64,000 nucleotides of DNA, from NCBI RefSeq assembly GCF_001411555.2, contig NC_049907.1:2798243-2862242 (forward strand). The letters run 5' to 3'. Made by a program: the position numbers and the translations under genes. The notes below the pieces were generated by a model. It was not told the DNA's origin and searched no databases. It was given only the letters and a program-made list of their open reading frames with translations. Of the stretch, positions 12,639-25,545 are shown piece by piece (position 1 is the stretch's first letter; every line of letters starts with the position of its first letter). Origin of the DNA: Juglans regia (Eukaryota; Streptophyta; Magnoliopsida; Fagales; Juglandaceae).

Positions 12639-13078
12639 GATAATGGTAATCAAGTTTTCTAAAAGAATAATCTTTCTTGTGGGGAAGCTGTGTGTTCAAG
12701 AACCATCATTACGAGTACAAAGTAGAAATCACGTGGAAGTACGTGTAAAATTAGCTAATGTCCCCACACCAACCAAAGCCACTGCCCGAAACTTATTGCT
12801 TGATTTTTGCGACCAAATAATCAAACTGCATACACATACCTTCGTGTACGTACTACCACACATGGATTAATTGATTACAAACCATATATGTACTACTTAC
12901 ACGTGTGATCATCTTAGCCACATACTAGTTATACTATGACATCATCATCGATATCTAGCCTCGTGATCTTAGTTATTTTAATTCACTAACCTGTGATTAA
13001 TTATTTTTTTATATTATTTTATGTTTCTCGTAGTAAATAATTTCTTATAAATATTTATTTTTTTATAGTATTTATAAA

Positions 13079-13240
13079 AGAAAAAATATATTTAAAATCG
13101 TGAATTATTGTATAACTGTCAAGTAATCATTTAAAAAACTAATAATATAAAAAAATTAATTTTTTAATAGTAGACTCCACTTTTTTTTAAAATAATTACG
13201 CAACGTTTATGTACTTCATGATTATATATAAAATTACTCT
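13079..13240. repeat. Fold-back MITE, family F, copy 2
   Basis: Same family as 1748-1920. The left part (AAAATCGTGAATTAT, then CAAGTAATCATTTAAAAA) pairs imperfectly with the right part (ATTACGCAACGTTTATGTAC, then TTCATGATTATATATAAAAT). Noncoding. Confidence 0.6.
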
Positions 13241-13278
13241 TTATAAAATTATTTTAACAAGCCAATTAGACGTGACGT

Positions 13279-13418
13279 CACTACAAGAAAAATAAATATT
13301 TATGATGAATTATTTACGATGATAACAATTATTTACAATAAAAATATATTTATTTTGATAAAAAATAATTATTTTTATTAAAAATAATTGATTAAAAATA
13401 AATAATATTCTTATAGTC
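13279..13418. mobile_element. CACTA-type MITE A
   Basis: 140-bp AT-rich element starting CACTACAAGAAAAAT. It ends ATTCTTATAGTC, where the expected terminal G reads C. It is flanked by a 3-bp direct repeat CGT (13276-13278 and 13419-13421), the target duplication size of CACTA (En/Spm) elements. The interior is built of TAATTATTT-type palindromic words and codes for nothing, so it would depend on a transposase elsewhere. Confidence 0.7.
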
Positions 13419-14054
13419 CGTTTATTAATGTACGTAGAGTTAGTGAATTTATTCCATGTAGGCATGTACGATATCATGTATAGTCTGCTTCTTCAAGCAC
13501 GTACGTACGGTACCTAATTACTATTGCTAATTGAAGCTTCAACGACAATATTGACGAAGCAAATAATATGATCGAATTAGATGATGATCTAATCACTGAG
13601 ATCACGGCCAATTAATTCGATTTCGGTGCCATTATGAGCGTATTCTCCACCAAGGGGCCGATCAATCATCTAGGAATTTGAGAGAATATCAAAACACTGA
13701 TCGATCTAATTGAGTTGACTGGTTATATGTTCGGTGACGATCAGTCGGCCATTCAACTTTGAGGCCAAGTTTTCAATAACAATTAATATTGCATATTTAA
13801 AAAGCTCGATCGATACGCGGATGAGAAGACTCTGACCATTGACTTAACGCTGAAAAAGGTCGTGTGTTCTTGCTTCGGTCGGTCTGGCATTTAGCATTTG
13901 TAACTGTTCTACCTAAAGAAAAGAAACATAAGACAAATCTTAAATCAGATCGATGTAACCCTAGCGATGATCGATTTTCTAGTTGAAGACCATGCACTGT
14001 ATAATTAAGCATATATATTAATTTTGACCAAATAATTATCATGCATTCTGTGTA

Positions 14055-14186
14055 TACTATAAAAAAAAAAAAGAGTTTTTATGATTAATTTATTATAATT
14101 AAAAGATTATTTATAACTAATTTTAATTATAAATAATTATTTTATTAAAATTAATTAATCGTAAATAAGTAATTTTCTTTATAGTG
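14055..14186. mobile_element. CACTA-type MITE B
   Basis: 132-bp relative of the element at 13279. It starts TACTATAAAAAA (first base changed from C) and ends TTTTCTTTATAGTG. It is flanked by the 3-bp direct repeat GTA (14052-14054 and 14187-14189). Same AT-rich palindromic interior, noncoding. Confidence 0.72.
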
Positions 14187-15216
14187 GTATTTGGATTAGT
14201 TTGAAATAAATTCAACCTTCTTCTGTAGTATGAAATAAGAAAGAAAATGAGAAGGCAGATTATCACCTCACAAAGATCATTATATATTAGAGTGACACGC
14301 GTACAGAATAGATGGAGGTACGTACCGCGTAGATCGATGCGATTGGGAGATAAGGAATATTGGAGGGGTCTACATGTCTCAGATTAGTGGTACCTTTCGT
14401 CAATGAATATTATCTTGATAGATCTCATCAGATTATTGATTATGATCGATGAATTAGGGGAAAATCTTATCACTTAAGTCACAAGATCATCATAATCTAC
14501 CGCTACCAACGTATAATTATTGCTATATATATATATATATATCTTGGCATTATCATCACCTTAAAACTATTATATATATATAAGCCTTGTGGGCCTCAAT
14601 TAGTGTTTTAATACTATTATATGCATGACATGGCAAGATCGATGCAACAGATAATGTGAGCCAAAGGAATTAAACTGATCAACTTGGACGACACGAAGAA
14701 AGCTGGTAGCTGTTGGCTTAATGCTAGAGCGAACCAAATCGTGATCGATTTGATCAGTGTGAACAAGGAAAGCTAATTAGGAGACATAACTGGAGCTGAG
14801 ATAATTCATCAGATTGAGGGGCTTAGACAGTCCATGAATCACGATGCATGTCATTAAAGTTGGAAACTAGCTTATGCTCTTTTCTTTCGAAGCAATCCCA
14901 TCAAAGTTGATCAGCAAGAGTTTGTGGATGTTTCTATTAGGTACAGTCATGTTCAGAACAAAAGCTAGGCGAACATTGTTGCAATTTGCAGAAGACTCAG
15001 GATTGTGTCTACACTGAAAGCTCGTGAGCAGCATTATATTTGGAGAGACGACCGACATAAACTGACATTTTAAGACCCAAAAGAAAATGAAATATGAATG
15101 CAAAAGGAAAAGCAAGAACGCACCATGCACAGGAAATTGAAAAAAAAAAAAAAAAGGGTAAAAAACCGTGTTTTGTGAGCTTGCAAAAATGGAGTCTAAA
15201 TTTGACAACACGTTGA

Positions 15217-15790
15217 TTGGGGGGCTCTGCTTCTTCTTCTTTTTTCCCTCTCTTTCTTTGCTTTTGTTTCTCGGAATTATTGGGGGATGTTGGATCGGTC
15301 TTAAGATGGTACAGACTGACTACCATACGGGAACCTGACCGCGCGTGCCGTCCGGAGCGCGAGGACCCTGGTGGGGCTGGGAAGACCGACAACAACAACT
15401 CTAAAAGCCCTACGATTATTACGAGTCTCTAGCTGCCCGTCCGACTTTATCTGGTTGGTAGTAGTATGGGACGGGCAGCAGAAAACGACGCGAGCTTATG
15501 ATACACACATGGCGGGCAGATAGGGCAGGAGATACAGTCGTCAGACAATAATCTAGTCGCCGTCAAAGGTGTGTCTGTAGGGAGCTAGGTCAGTGCTCCC
15601 CTCGATCCTCGGGCTCTCTTCTCTCTCTCTCTCTCTCTCTGCGATCAGTCACAATCATCTGCTCTCTCTTTTATAGGATCCCACAAAGAGATTCGATTCG
15701 CGCCGAACCTCTCCGAATTTATCCAACCCTAACTGCATCCTCTGATCCTCTCCCCCATACTTCCTTTCGTCTTTCCATTTTAAACAAGTT
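15217..15790. other. GC-richer block with CT tract, possible gene-start remnant
   Basis: A conspicuous rise in GC against the AT-rich surroundings, with a (CT)n run at about 15620-15640 and pyrimidine-rich sequence after it, like a plant core promoter plus 5' leader. No reading frame on either strand shows a recognisable domain, and the block fades into featureless AT-rich DNA. It could be an orphan promoter, a noncoding transcript or part of an old element. Confidence 0.35.
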
Positions 15791-16302
15791 TATGTCAGCT
15801 CTAAGATTTTTTTGTTCATGCAGTTAAAGAGTTCTTTTTTTTTATACTTCTTTTTTTCTCCTTTTCAGTAATAAATCTGTCTTTTTTTTAATTGTTCTTA
15901 TGTTATAAACCCATAAACTCCTTGCATTTTAATATGTTAGGAAATACTTGGTAAATTACTGACATGCTTGCATATATAGTATATATGTTGGACGTGCTAT
16001 ATATATATATGGTACCGATGCATCTAATCATTAGTGTTTTTATCTCCATATAATTAAAAAAATACTACCGGTACCCTAATTAGTATTTTCCACATATATA
16101 TGTCGGTAACAATCCATAAATTTTGGGAAGTGAAGATGTTTCTTACTAATTTTTAGAATTGTTAAAAAAAACTTGAGATATATTTTGTATTGAGTTTAAC
16201 GATAAATATTGTAGGTACGTAGAATAAAATGTCGTTTTCATAAATTTTTTTGATCAATTGTGTTTTATATTCAATTTTATGAAAGTGTGTAGCCATATTA
16301 AA

Positions 16303-16492
16303 GAGAGTAATGTTACATATAGTCGTAAAATATACAAGTATCACGCAATCATTTAAAAAAAATGATGTTTACTAGTAAAAAGTTATTTTTATTTTTTACT
16401 TTTTATTTTCACTTGGGTCTCATATTTACTCACTTTTTTAAAGAGATTGCGCAGTATTTGTGTACTCTATAACTGCAAATATTATTTCTCTA
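16303..16492. repeat. Fold-back MITE, family F, copy 3
   Basis: Left end GAGAGTAATGTTACATATAG followed by TCGTAAAATATACAAG. The right end (GATTGCGCAGTATTTGTG, then AACTGCAAATATTATTTCTC) is its imperfect reverse complement. The central TGGGTCTCATATTTACTCAC segment matches the GTGGATCCTATATTTTATTC of copy 5. Confidence 0.65.
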
Positions 16493-17118
16493 TTAAAAAA
16501 GTATGTTCTAAAAAAATTGTGAATATGTATTTTTTTTAAGGTTATTTGAAGTTTTATAATTTTAAACGAAAAATTAGGTAAATTATTATATGAAGTTAAT
16601 TATCTTTTAAATATATTTAAAAGATGTTTGGATTGAAATAGCAAAAATCTTCAAAAAGTTCTGTGATTCAGTACTATATATGGTGATCCGATATTTCTAA
16701 ATTCATTTTACATAAGATCAAAAATTAAAATAATACGGCCTTTTGTTTTCATTTTAAAAGTAAAATATGCCCTCCTTCTCACGAATAACTCCCGAGTTAT
16801 CACTAATTAATTACTAGCTAGTATGGTGAAAGGTGTCAACAGATCACTATAATGATCAAAGAAATTCAGGATTAAAAATACATTTAAATTGTAAATAATA
16901 TCAGTCACAAAAATGCTAGCTAGCTAGCTCTCTAGGGTTGTGAAATTATCTTACTAATTAAAAGCTTTACAAACAAAATTTTATCCTCTAAAATCTTAGA
17001 TATTGCCGGAGTATTAATATTAATTATCCCCATAATTAATTGAAGAGCGTTACATATCATAAACCAAATATATTTCAACAAGCCTAGCTGTATAAAGGGA
17101 TAGAGGAGGAGTGACTAA

Positions 17119-17267
17119 GGCTACGTTTGAATATTATTGCTGAGTACTTATATTATAGATGATTTGTAAATAATAATGTAAAAATAGTAAATAATAATGA
17201 AAAAATAATAAATAAATTATATATAAAGAATAATGAATAATAATAAAGTTACCAAATTAACACGGTC
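17119..17267. mobile_element. Tourist-like (PIF/Harbinger) MITE
   Basis: 149-bp element flanked by the 3-bp direct repeat TAA (17116-17118 and 17268-17270), the TWA target preference of PIF/Harbinger elements. The left end GGCTACGTTTGAATATT and the right end, read back as GACCGTGTTAATTTGGT, are imperfect inverted repeats. The interior is AT-rich and noncoding. Confidence 0.55.
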
Positions 17268-17270
17268 TAA

Positions 17271-19501
17271 AAAGATAGGAGGACAGGGCCGGGGGCGTTG
17301 GTACCTAATAATATTAGCTTCTTGATCAGCAATGTAGTTTCCAGCCGTACAGTGAATGGACAACAATGAGCGCATGAGATGGGGATGTGAAAGCATCGAA
17401 TTCCCACATTCTTTATGGACCCCTCCCATTGTATTTGTCTCCACTTATGCGGCAGCACAGATTTTCTAGGGCTCCGGCTCACCTTCTGCATGCCCAGCTT
17501 CTTTTATTTTATTTTATTTTTAAGTTAGATATATATATAGGTAGCTTGTTCCTTTTTTCTACTAAAATACGTTCAATAATTCATTCTAATAATTTGGGTA
17601 CTGGTTGTCATGAACATCCTAGCTAGCTATAGCATTGCTAGAAGTCATTTTCCATGAAGTACTTCATGAACTGTCTGATCCTTTCCAAAATGTATTCAGT
17701 TTTTTTCCCCGTCGTCATGCAGGTTTTATCAAACTGTTCGTTAGTAGAAAAGAGAGCTAGCTGTTCGATTTTTCTCTCATGAAGTGTAAATAACAGATCA
17801 ATAGAATCATAACGTTGATATTAGAAAGATCAAGTACTACAAGCTAGCTGGCCGGTATCCTGATCTCTAGTACTACACATCCAGTTAATTAGAAACAAGT
17901 CATGCAAATTAGTTTCTTCTATTTATAGTTTTCTTCTAAGGAAGATCATGATGGCTGTGATCATCATGATATAGATAAATATGGGTTCTTCTAAGGAGAT
18001 CAAGAGTAGTTTTGCCATCATGATTTAAACACATGCATGATGAAAATTTCATTATGACAATATGATCAGTTTAATTTAAAGGTTCCAAGAAAATATACTG
18101 GAACTTGTATTTGTTGATAAATTAACTCTGATTTTATTTATAATTAATTATATCACAGATAACAACAATTACAGGTGTTTTCATTTGATTGGATCAATTA
18201 TTCGTCTTAATTTCTTTTTATGGGTTGGTGTCAAGCGAGATCAGATCACTATTGTTTTTTCCTCTTAAAATGACTTAAACCCAATAGAAAAGCATATTTC
18301 CTGGCCTGCAACAAACATTAATCTTAGAGCTGATATATATTTATATTTATATATATAGAACCGGACAATATATACCAGGAAAACTATATATGCACGTAAT
18401 ATATATAGTGACCTATTGTGACCCGCATACTTCAAGGATGGGGGAAAAATGAATTTATTGCACGACAACATGATTGTCAGCAATCAGCAACGTAGTAGTA
18501 CTGTACCCTTAGACCTGGCCTTGCAGCTGGTTCCGTTCATCACTTCAAATCAGTCTTTCAAACTGCAAACACACGAAAATATTGTCCCTTTTAATCATTC
18601 CAAATTATTATTATTATTATTATTATTATTATTGCACTCCGTAACTTAATTTGTACAGCAAGTGGAACTACTTTTAATTAATCTATATATACGCGGGTAT
18701 ATAAATGCATGCACATATAGTACTCTTTCTCTCTCTAAAGGCGCCATTGATCATGAAGCAAAAGGACATTACTTGTATATATTTGGCAAGCAAAATATAG
18801 ATCAGTTAAAGATGAGGAAGAGATTACTTGTAAGGAGAGCCATGGATGATTCTTAGCTACCTATATTCAAACAAGTAACATGCATTCCTCTCATGAGGGC
18901 CCCTCCCTCGGCCTCTTGGGAAATCCAATGGAGGGGTTCAATATTATTCCTGACAAAAGCTAAGACATGGACAAGATCCTTCCTTCAGGACTAGCGCGCG
19001 CATAGATAATATTATTATTGTTTCTGGACAATGCTCTGCATGTGAGTTGATTCTTATTGGATTGGCTCTCAAGAACTTACAAAAGGGTGAAAGATTATGA
19101 TACAGGCCGCAGAGGGAATTTCTTACTGACATCCCATGGCCCCACCCACTATATATGCATTGGGTGTACTGTCTGCCAATTTGCAATCCATTTTTCTGTT
19201 ACCCGAGACTAGGGTTTGAATTTCTTTCATAGGAGTTAGCATTTCTGTTGCAGGCTTTGGTAACAAGCTAATCTCTCTTTAAGTGTACCATATATTTTAA
19301 GGTTCAGTTTCCACGTGATTAGAGACCAATTTTAAGTGGTTTGGGATCTACATTGAAAATCCCGATCAATGTCTGAGAATGAGATCATATGGAATGTCTG
19401 ATGTTGGTAACTTAAAAAGGAAATTAAGTTTTGAAAATGTAACCTAGCTTGTGGAGTTCGAGAGTTGGTAGGATCGATCATCATTCTCTTATTGGGGCTC
19501 A

Positions 19502-19533
<32 letters not shown>

Positions 19534-20132
19534 AGATTAGTACTGTTATATCTATACAAATGAATTACATAAAAATAATTCTAGAAATTGATGTGATTTT
19601 ATTTATTTTATTAAATTTATTTTATAATAAAAATAATTTTATAATCTGATGAATCACATCAAACTACGTTAGTTTGTGAGATTGTTTTTGTGTAATCCCT
19701 TTGTGACTAGCCAGAGTATTAATTCCCTAAAAAAAACTCATGCTCTGCAAACCATATATATATATATATATATATAAATTAGAAGACTACTAATTTTGGG
19801 CCACGAAATGTAGAGCCAGATGATGGCTCAACTGCTTATTATAAGTGATCAATATTAGGTCAAAATGGATGACAACGTACGTGCAATATTGTGCATGGCA
19901 TATCAAGAGACCTGAACGCCTATAGTTGGGGCACATACGGTGTCGTTTGTGGCTAATTAGATTTTACCAAAGTCCAGAGAATGCATAAAAATGTGCTTCA
20001 GAAAAATCAAAGATCGACCCAATTGATGGAAAAAGATTCCCATCCGCAAACAATATATACATATATCATGCATTAATGTACGTAATTGCATATATAGTTC
20101 CAATTAGCACAAAAACCCAAACAGGAGGAGCT

Positions 20133-20183
<51 letters not shown>

Positions 20184-23100
20184 CAAATTAAGGTAGGCTA
20201 GGTAGCCCTACATGCATGTCTATAACTGTATAAACTTCCCACTATCATGTCTTCTTTATATAGCTACCTGTCATTCGTTATATAGATGATCTTAGCGTTT
20301 GAATAAAAATTCTAAGAAATCCAAAATCCTTTATCTATTTATTTATACAAATATAGCATCATATTGCAGAGCAAGCAATATTCAACGAGATTGAATTACG
20401 AAATTCTAACTATATATTATATATATATATATGTATGTATATATATATATGTCCATCAGCACGGATGACGAAACTATAGTACCTCATCAGTAAATTATTG
20501 CATGGAAACAACCCTAAGTGGTGTAAGCTAGCTAGCTATATATATATATATATATATATGACATTATTCGATCGTGAAATGAAATTGACGTGTATATATA
20601 TATATATATGGAGCCCACATACAACTACTTTGGTTGGAACAAGATATTGAACAATCTCACGAGGGACATGATCATTAGGACATTGTCTTCCACGCAAATA
20701 TATAAATACAAATAGTCGTAAAGTTTGATGTAACATGCATGATGAATAATCCTATGAATGAATGACATTGTACGTCTTTCGATGGAGCAAATAAATACAA
20801 AATCATAAAGTTCGATTGCGTGATCCACTTTGCCGGCCTACATGCAGACCATTAATTAATTAATTAATTTTTTTTTCTATCCATCACTAGATCATTTGAA
20901 GATGAACTCTTTCTTTTTCCAATTATTCCAGATTTCCTAAGATATATACATGAGAATAATGCCACTGTCACTTTCCAAATTAAAAAAACCACTACTACTC
21001 ATGCATGCATGGTTTTATCAGATTTGACATTTATTCGTCCATTTCAACATTATGATCTGTCCAATTAAAGATGTTATCGAATATCTACGTACCTACGTAC
21101 GTAGCACTAGTCCATATATATGAAACATCATGAGGAATAAGCCATGTTGATTTTGCAAAGATATCTGTATTTGGAACAGATCTCGATATTCAAGCTAGCG
21201 CGCGGAATCAAAAGACCAAGATCAAGATGCTGACTAGCTAGCTAGCTCGCACATATTGATATATATATATATATCTTTGGGTTTTGTTGATAGAAAGATA
21301 TAGATTTTTATTATTTGTATTATATTTTTAATATTTTTTCTCAGATCAGTCTCTTCTTCAATGAATAGGCTCAATATGTAGAATATTTAATTAAATGGAT
21401 AGAGTGTATAATCAAGATTTGAATCCACTACTTTTGTTTTGATACCATGTGAAATTACTATTTATCTTAAAAGTTTAAACTGATGCGAAGAAGTAAGTTT
21501 TTATTTTTTGTATTATATTCTTAACCGTATGTATTTGTATGTATGTATGCGCGCGGTATCGCATAAAAGTGCTCTTACTCGTAAAAAAGAAAAACGAAAA
21601 CAAATGGAACACTCGTTCTATTATGCTTGCAGGAAGGTGAAGACTGATCTCCGCATTACGTACAATCGATATCTAAATATCATTTAATTCTGTGAATTGA
21701 GCAAATTCCAATTTTAATTTGCTACCTACTCCTCAGCCTACGGGGTAATATTAGCAGCCGTTTCAGCTGTTGTTTCCTTCCCAACTAGGACGTGTTCTTT
21801 TGTGTTACTCACTTTTTTTATGACTTACATGTACTGTAAAGCATGCTGACAGCAATACTCATCCTAAGTCAGGAATATATCGAACTCCTTAAAAGAGTGC
21901 ATGCATGATAACAAATCAAGAGCTCCTGCGCTGAAGATGATCAGCGGGAGTAGTAAACAATATGCCGAAGCTGTGGGATGTAAAAAGGCATCGGTAGGGG
22001 AGCGTTTTGCCTTGGGGGGAAGCACTTGTGCAATCTAGATCTACTGCTAGATAGATACTTTAGGCAGCTAATTAAACATCTCTCATAGATTCACCAGTTA
22101 TTTAGCTGCATGTTGGCTGGTCTGATCTTTATGTATATGTGTTGTCCGGAAACTAAATTAAAAAACAGAGAGAAAAAGGGTAGCAACGAGGCACCCTCCA
22201 TCGATCTTATGTGCATGACATAAACAATATTTCAGAAAATACATGAACAAGCAAGCAGATAGCCAAGTTGTATCAAGAATCTGCGCGCAGTACTGGGCCA
22301 TGCATGCGCGCAGTAGTACTACTACTACTCTTCGTGCAACAACTCATGAGATATATCAAACACTTCATTAATATAATTACTTTTAAGAATATTTGATTGT
22401 TTATTATTTATTGTATGGAGTAGTTTTTGTCCTATTATTGATAAGATTAATGATAGAAATTAAGTGGGATTACGTTAATGATCATCATCATCAAGTACTT
22501 ACATGCCAGGGATGTCGACGTGCAATATCGAATGGACCTTCCCACTCATTCTCAATTTAATGATGGCCACGAATTTGAAAAGTGCAGTAGTTGTTGGCAT
22601 ATAAATAAGATGGATTTTTATTTTTATTTTTCATAAAGAAAAAAAAAATTAATTTTTAAATAATTAAAGCTGGGAATGCTGGGGTTTCTCAGTTTGCTTG
22701 GGGGCCATGGTCTCCTCCACTTGCTATAAATTATTTCATCCCGTTAAAAGCTGACTACTGTAATTGATCTAAGAGCTGCATGCAGGCTTTTCTATTTTGT
22801 AATTTTTTTTTGTAAAACAACTAATTAACAATATGTCAAAATAAGGCTTTTATATTATATTGAACTATGTAAAAATATCAATGTAAAATACATATGAGAT
22901 AAAGTATTTAACATGCACCATTCATCTTTTATTTTAATAAAAAATAAAATACTCATCTTAGAAAGTTTTCAAAATATGACAAGAATAAAAAGTTCATAAA
23001 AAATAGGATAAATGAGATCTTTATTTTCTTTTTGATTTCTTATTGGGCTATTGATGTTATTTTGACGTTCACATTAATATATGAGAAATATTAAAATATT

Positions 23101-23700
23101 TGAGAATATTACAAATTCAACGTTAGTAAGAAAAGTATTTAAAATGAATAAAAAATAAAAAATATATATTTAAATGAAAGAAAGAAAAAATAGATAAGTT
23201 GATATATGGTATTTTGTAAAAATTGTTAGGTAAAATAGAAAAAAAAAATGGATTAATTTGATTAAATATTTTAAATGAAAATTTAGAGAAGTCATTTGAA
23301 AATGCTATAAAAAAAACAAGCAGGCCGGTCAAGACTCAAAACTGAATAAATTCATTGGATAATACTAGTTAGCCCTATGATTTTGTCTCTCTCATTTTGA
23401 CTGTAATTCTATTTTTTTAATATTTAAGGAAATAATTATTAATAAATTTATATTTTTTTAATATTTAAAGATGTTTAAAAGATATTTAAAAGAAAAAAAA
23501 TACAATTATATAATAATAACTTTAAGAAGACAAAATCAAGAATGAATAGCAGCATCCAAATTCATTTGACAAAAGCCTCAACGTATAATAGACTGATCTG
23601 ATTTTTCAGAAATCGATGTATATTATTAATTAAAACAACTGGAAAGCCACGATAATTGTCTAGCTTTGATTCTTTCAAGGACAATTGGGCAAAGGTAACA
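17271..23700. other. Long gene-free AT-rich spacer
   Basis: No gene supported on either strand. It holds AT microsatellites (about 19505-19532, 19755-19776, 20133-20181, 20538-20559), a (TTA)n run at about 18605-18632, and scattered TAGCTAGC/GATC palindromic words. Short frames across the AT runs translate to Tyr-Ile repeats and are artefacts. Confidence 0.55.
20133..20181. repeat. (AT)n microsatellite
   Basis: A near-perfect TA run of about 49 bp. Confidence 0.9.
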
Positions 23701-23708
23701 GACTAGTC

Positions 23709-23750
23709 TCCCACATTGGAAACTCAGGAAACAATCTACGGGTTTATATA
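23709..23750 (+). promoter_or_regulatory. U3 snoRNA promoter (USE + TATA, Pol III spacing)
   Basis: TCCCACATTG at 23709-23718 matches the plant snRNA Upstream Sequence Element (consensus RTCCCACATCG), with C to T at one position. TTTATATA follows at 23743-23750. The gap is 24 nt. In plants a gap of about 23-25 nt specifies RNA polymerase III (U6, U3), while about 33-35 nt specifies polymerase II. The transcript start lies about 24 nt past the TATA element. Confidence 0.88.
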
Positions 23751-23774
23751 GAAAACAGCAGACATGCTTATGTC

Positions 23775-23990
23775 ACGACCTTACTTGAACAGGATCTGTT
23801 CTATAGGGACGTACATCTGTTTCCTCGAGTTCTAAGGAGACAGGAATCCAAGTCTGGTTGACGAACTACGGCCTCTGTGACCAGAGCGTGAGTAACAGCA
23901 TCGTCCTACTCGGACCATTGGTGCGGTAGAGGATCGTTTCCACCCATTCCATCTTGGCTGGGTGGGATGGTCACACGGCTGTCTGACAGA
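23775..23990 (+). ncRNA. U3: U3 small nucleolar RNA
   Basis: Box C/D snoRNA that base-pairs with pre-rRNA to direct early 18S processing in the nucleolus. The 5' end ACGACCTTACTTGAACAGG and TCTGTTCTATAGG are the strongly conserved plant U3 start and box A' / box A region. Further in are box B (GAGCGTGAG, 23884-23892), box C (GGATCGTTTCC, 23932-23942), and box D (GTCTGA, 23981-23986) near the 3' end. The length of about 216 nt fits plant U3. Possible wear: GGGACGTACATCTG differs from the usual box A flank, and the C' element reads TTGACGAAC instead of a TGATGAA-like box. It may be one member of a multicopy family, or recently decaying. The promoter and terminator around it argue that it is, or was recently, a real gene. 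Confidence 0.9.
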
Positions 23991-24001
23991 CGTAAACCTT
24001 C

Positions 24002-24007
24002 TTTTTT
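24002..24007 (+). terminator. Pol III T-run terminator of the U3 gene
   Basis: Six T in a row, 15 nt past box D. This is the standard polymerase III stop and agrees with the promoter spacing. The distance from box D implies 3' trimming of the primary transcript. Confidence 0.7.
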
Positions 24008-24289
24008 GTCTCTTATAACACAAACAAAAACCCATAGCTTTTATGATTCATTTTAACTCTTAATTTTTATAATTTTCTAGCAGTAGTCTATATCATCTAT
24101 TTTTTCTTTAATCCATCTTAACGAGTAAGAGTCAACAAGGGATCCTTACAAAGATTGAAGGTGCATGCACGGGTTTATGATAAAAGATTTTCGGCAACGA
24201 GTTTCACATAAAATAAATGTTTTGGTCAATACAAATTCTATCAAAATAAATTTAACTTATCGTATGAAATCACATTAATCTTTTTATGG

Positions 24290-24720
24290 TTATAACACTT
24301 ATTGAATGAATTAATATTGGTCTGACCCAAATTGAGGGCCCAAGGCCCACCACCCATAAATGATTCAAATGAGTTGTGTAGCCTAACGAAGGCTCTAACC
24401 ACCCTATTTATTAGGGAGGGATAAACCTCACATTATGGATATAGACCACGTGGTAATTAGATATTCTGATATTTTAAGGATAAGTCTTCTAATGGTTAAG
24501 TATTGTGTAAAATTAATCAGCTTATAATATCCATCAAATATTCTTCATGCTTATAAATAGGAGTAACATATAACATTTGATCGATCTGATTAAGTATTCT
24601 TGAATTATTATCTCTCACTCATTATTGATTTAAACATCAAAACTATTATAAGCACACCACGCCGCCCACTTAATAATTTGTAAGTTAACGATCACGACCA
24701 ATGGTTAGTTCACACAATGC
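24290..24720. repeat. Possible solo LTR
   Basis: Looks like a plant retrotransposon LTR. A GGCCCAAGGCCCACC-type head is followed by TATAAATAGGAGTAAC (about 24555-24570), then a stretch ending in TATTCTTGAATTATTATCTCTC, the usual layout of LTR promoter and leader. Terminal dinucleotides and target duplication are not resolved, so both bounds are approximate. Confidence 0.35.
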
Positions 24721-24722
24721 AC

Positions 24723-24725
<3 letters not shown>

Positions 24726-24760
<35 letters not shown>
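24726..24760. repeat. Poly-A run, 35 bp
   Basis: An uninterrupted run of 35 A. It might be the tail of a retroposed sequence, but nothing upstream can be identified as its source. Confidence 0.9.
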
Positions 24761-24764
<4 letters not shown>

Positions 24765-25545
24765 CTAATGGCCTCAAGGATGTGAATCAGTGAATGCTTA
24801 AATAGTCCAGCCCGATGGTCCCAAGATTGTGAATGCAGAGTTTCAAACCCACAAGGTTGGTTTCATACGAGTTGCCATGGCCCATGGGATTACCATGCAA
24901 CCCCCTTGGGCTTGGGTTAAGGAAAATAATAACTAAAAAAATATAAAACACATTATTTTTTCCTCACAAAATAGAATAATAATTTAAAAAAAAATGTATT
25001 TGCATGCACTTACTCCGTACACCCTTAATGTGTTTGAGACACTAACACGTTAATAATAGGCTTACAATCTATTTACAGTTTATATACAATTTTAAATATA
25101 ATAATATTTTTTATTAAATTTAAACCCATAAAATAAAAATAAAAAGTAAAAATAATATTATTTTATTACATAATTATAAACAAATAATATAACTATCATT
25201 TGTCAATAATAAAACAGAACAAACACATCGTTCAATGGAAATGAGAAAAGAAAATAAATACATTTTTCCAGGAATTTACTATTTTGCTCCTTGGGGGCCT
25301 TGGTAGGGGCCCAAATAGATTAACCTAAATAAACAGGATCCAAAAATAATTTCAAAATTAAATGTCATTTTCCCAACCCAGGTTGTATTTGCTTACACTC
25401 CAAGTTCAAAGTTAAAACTTGAAACACAGCGATCAGACCATTACCAATTCGACGATTACCCTCTGTCCGTCAATCTCGCACCAAAAAGCTAGGGTTTGAG
25501 TCTCTTAATTTCTCTGTGAAAAGTACCCTTTCATCACCGGGCACC

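Larger units (their letters stand above)
11427..15216. other. Spacer upstream of the Dof gene with MITEs
   Basis: Apart from the MITEs listed separately and an AT run at 12600-12636, I see no gene. The first kilobase is the likely Dof promoter. Reading frames such as the one at 13797-14042 have no recognisable product. Confidence 0.55.

Noticed and set aside
18834..18860. Sequence resembling a miR169-type mature RNA (AGCCATGGATGA)
   Set aside because: Several mismatches to the conserved miRNA, and no complementary arm forming a hairpin was found nearby.
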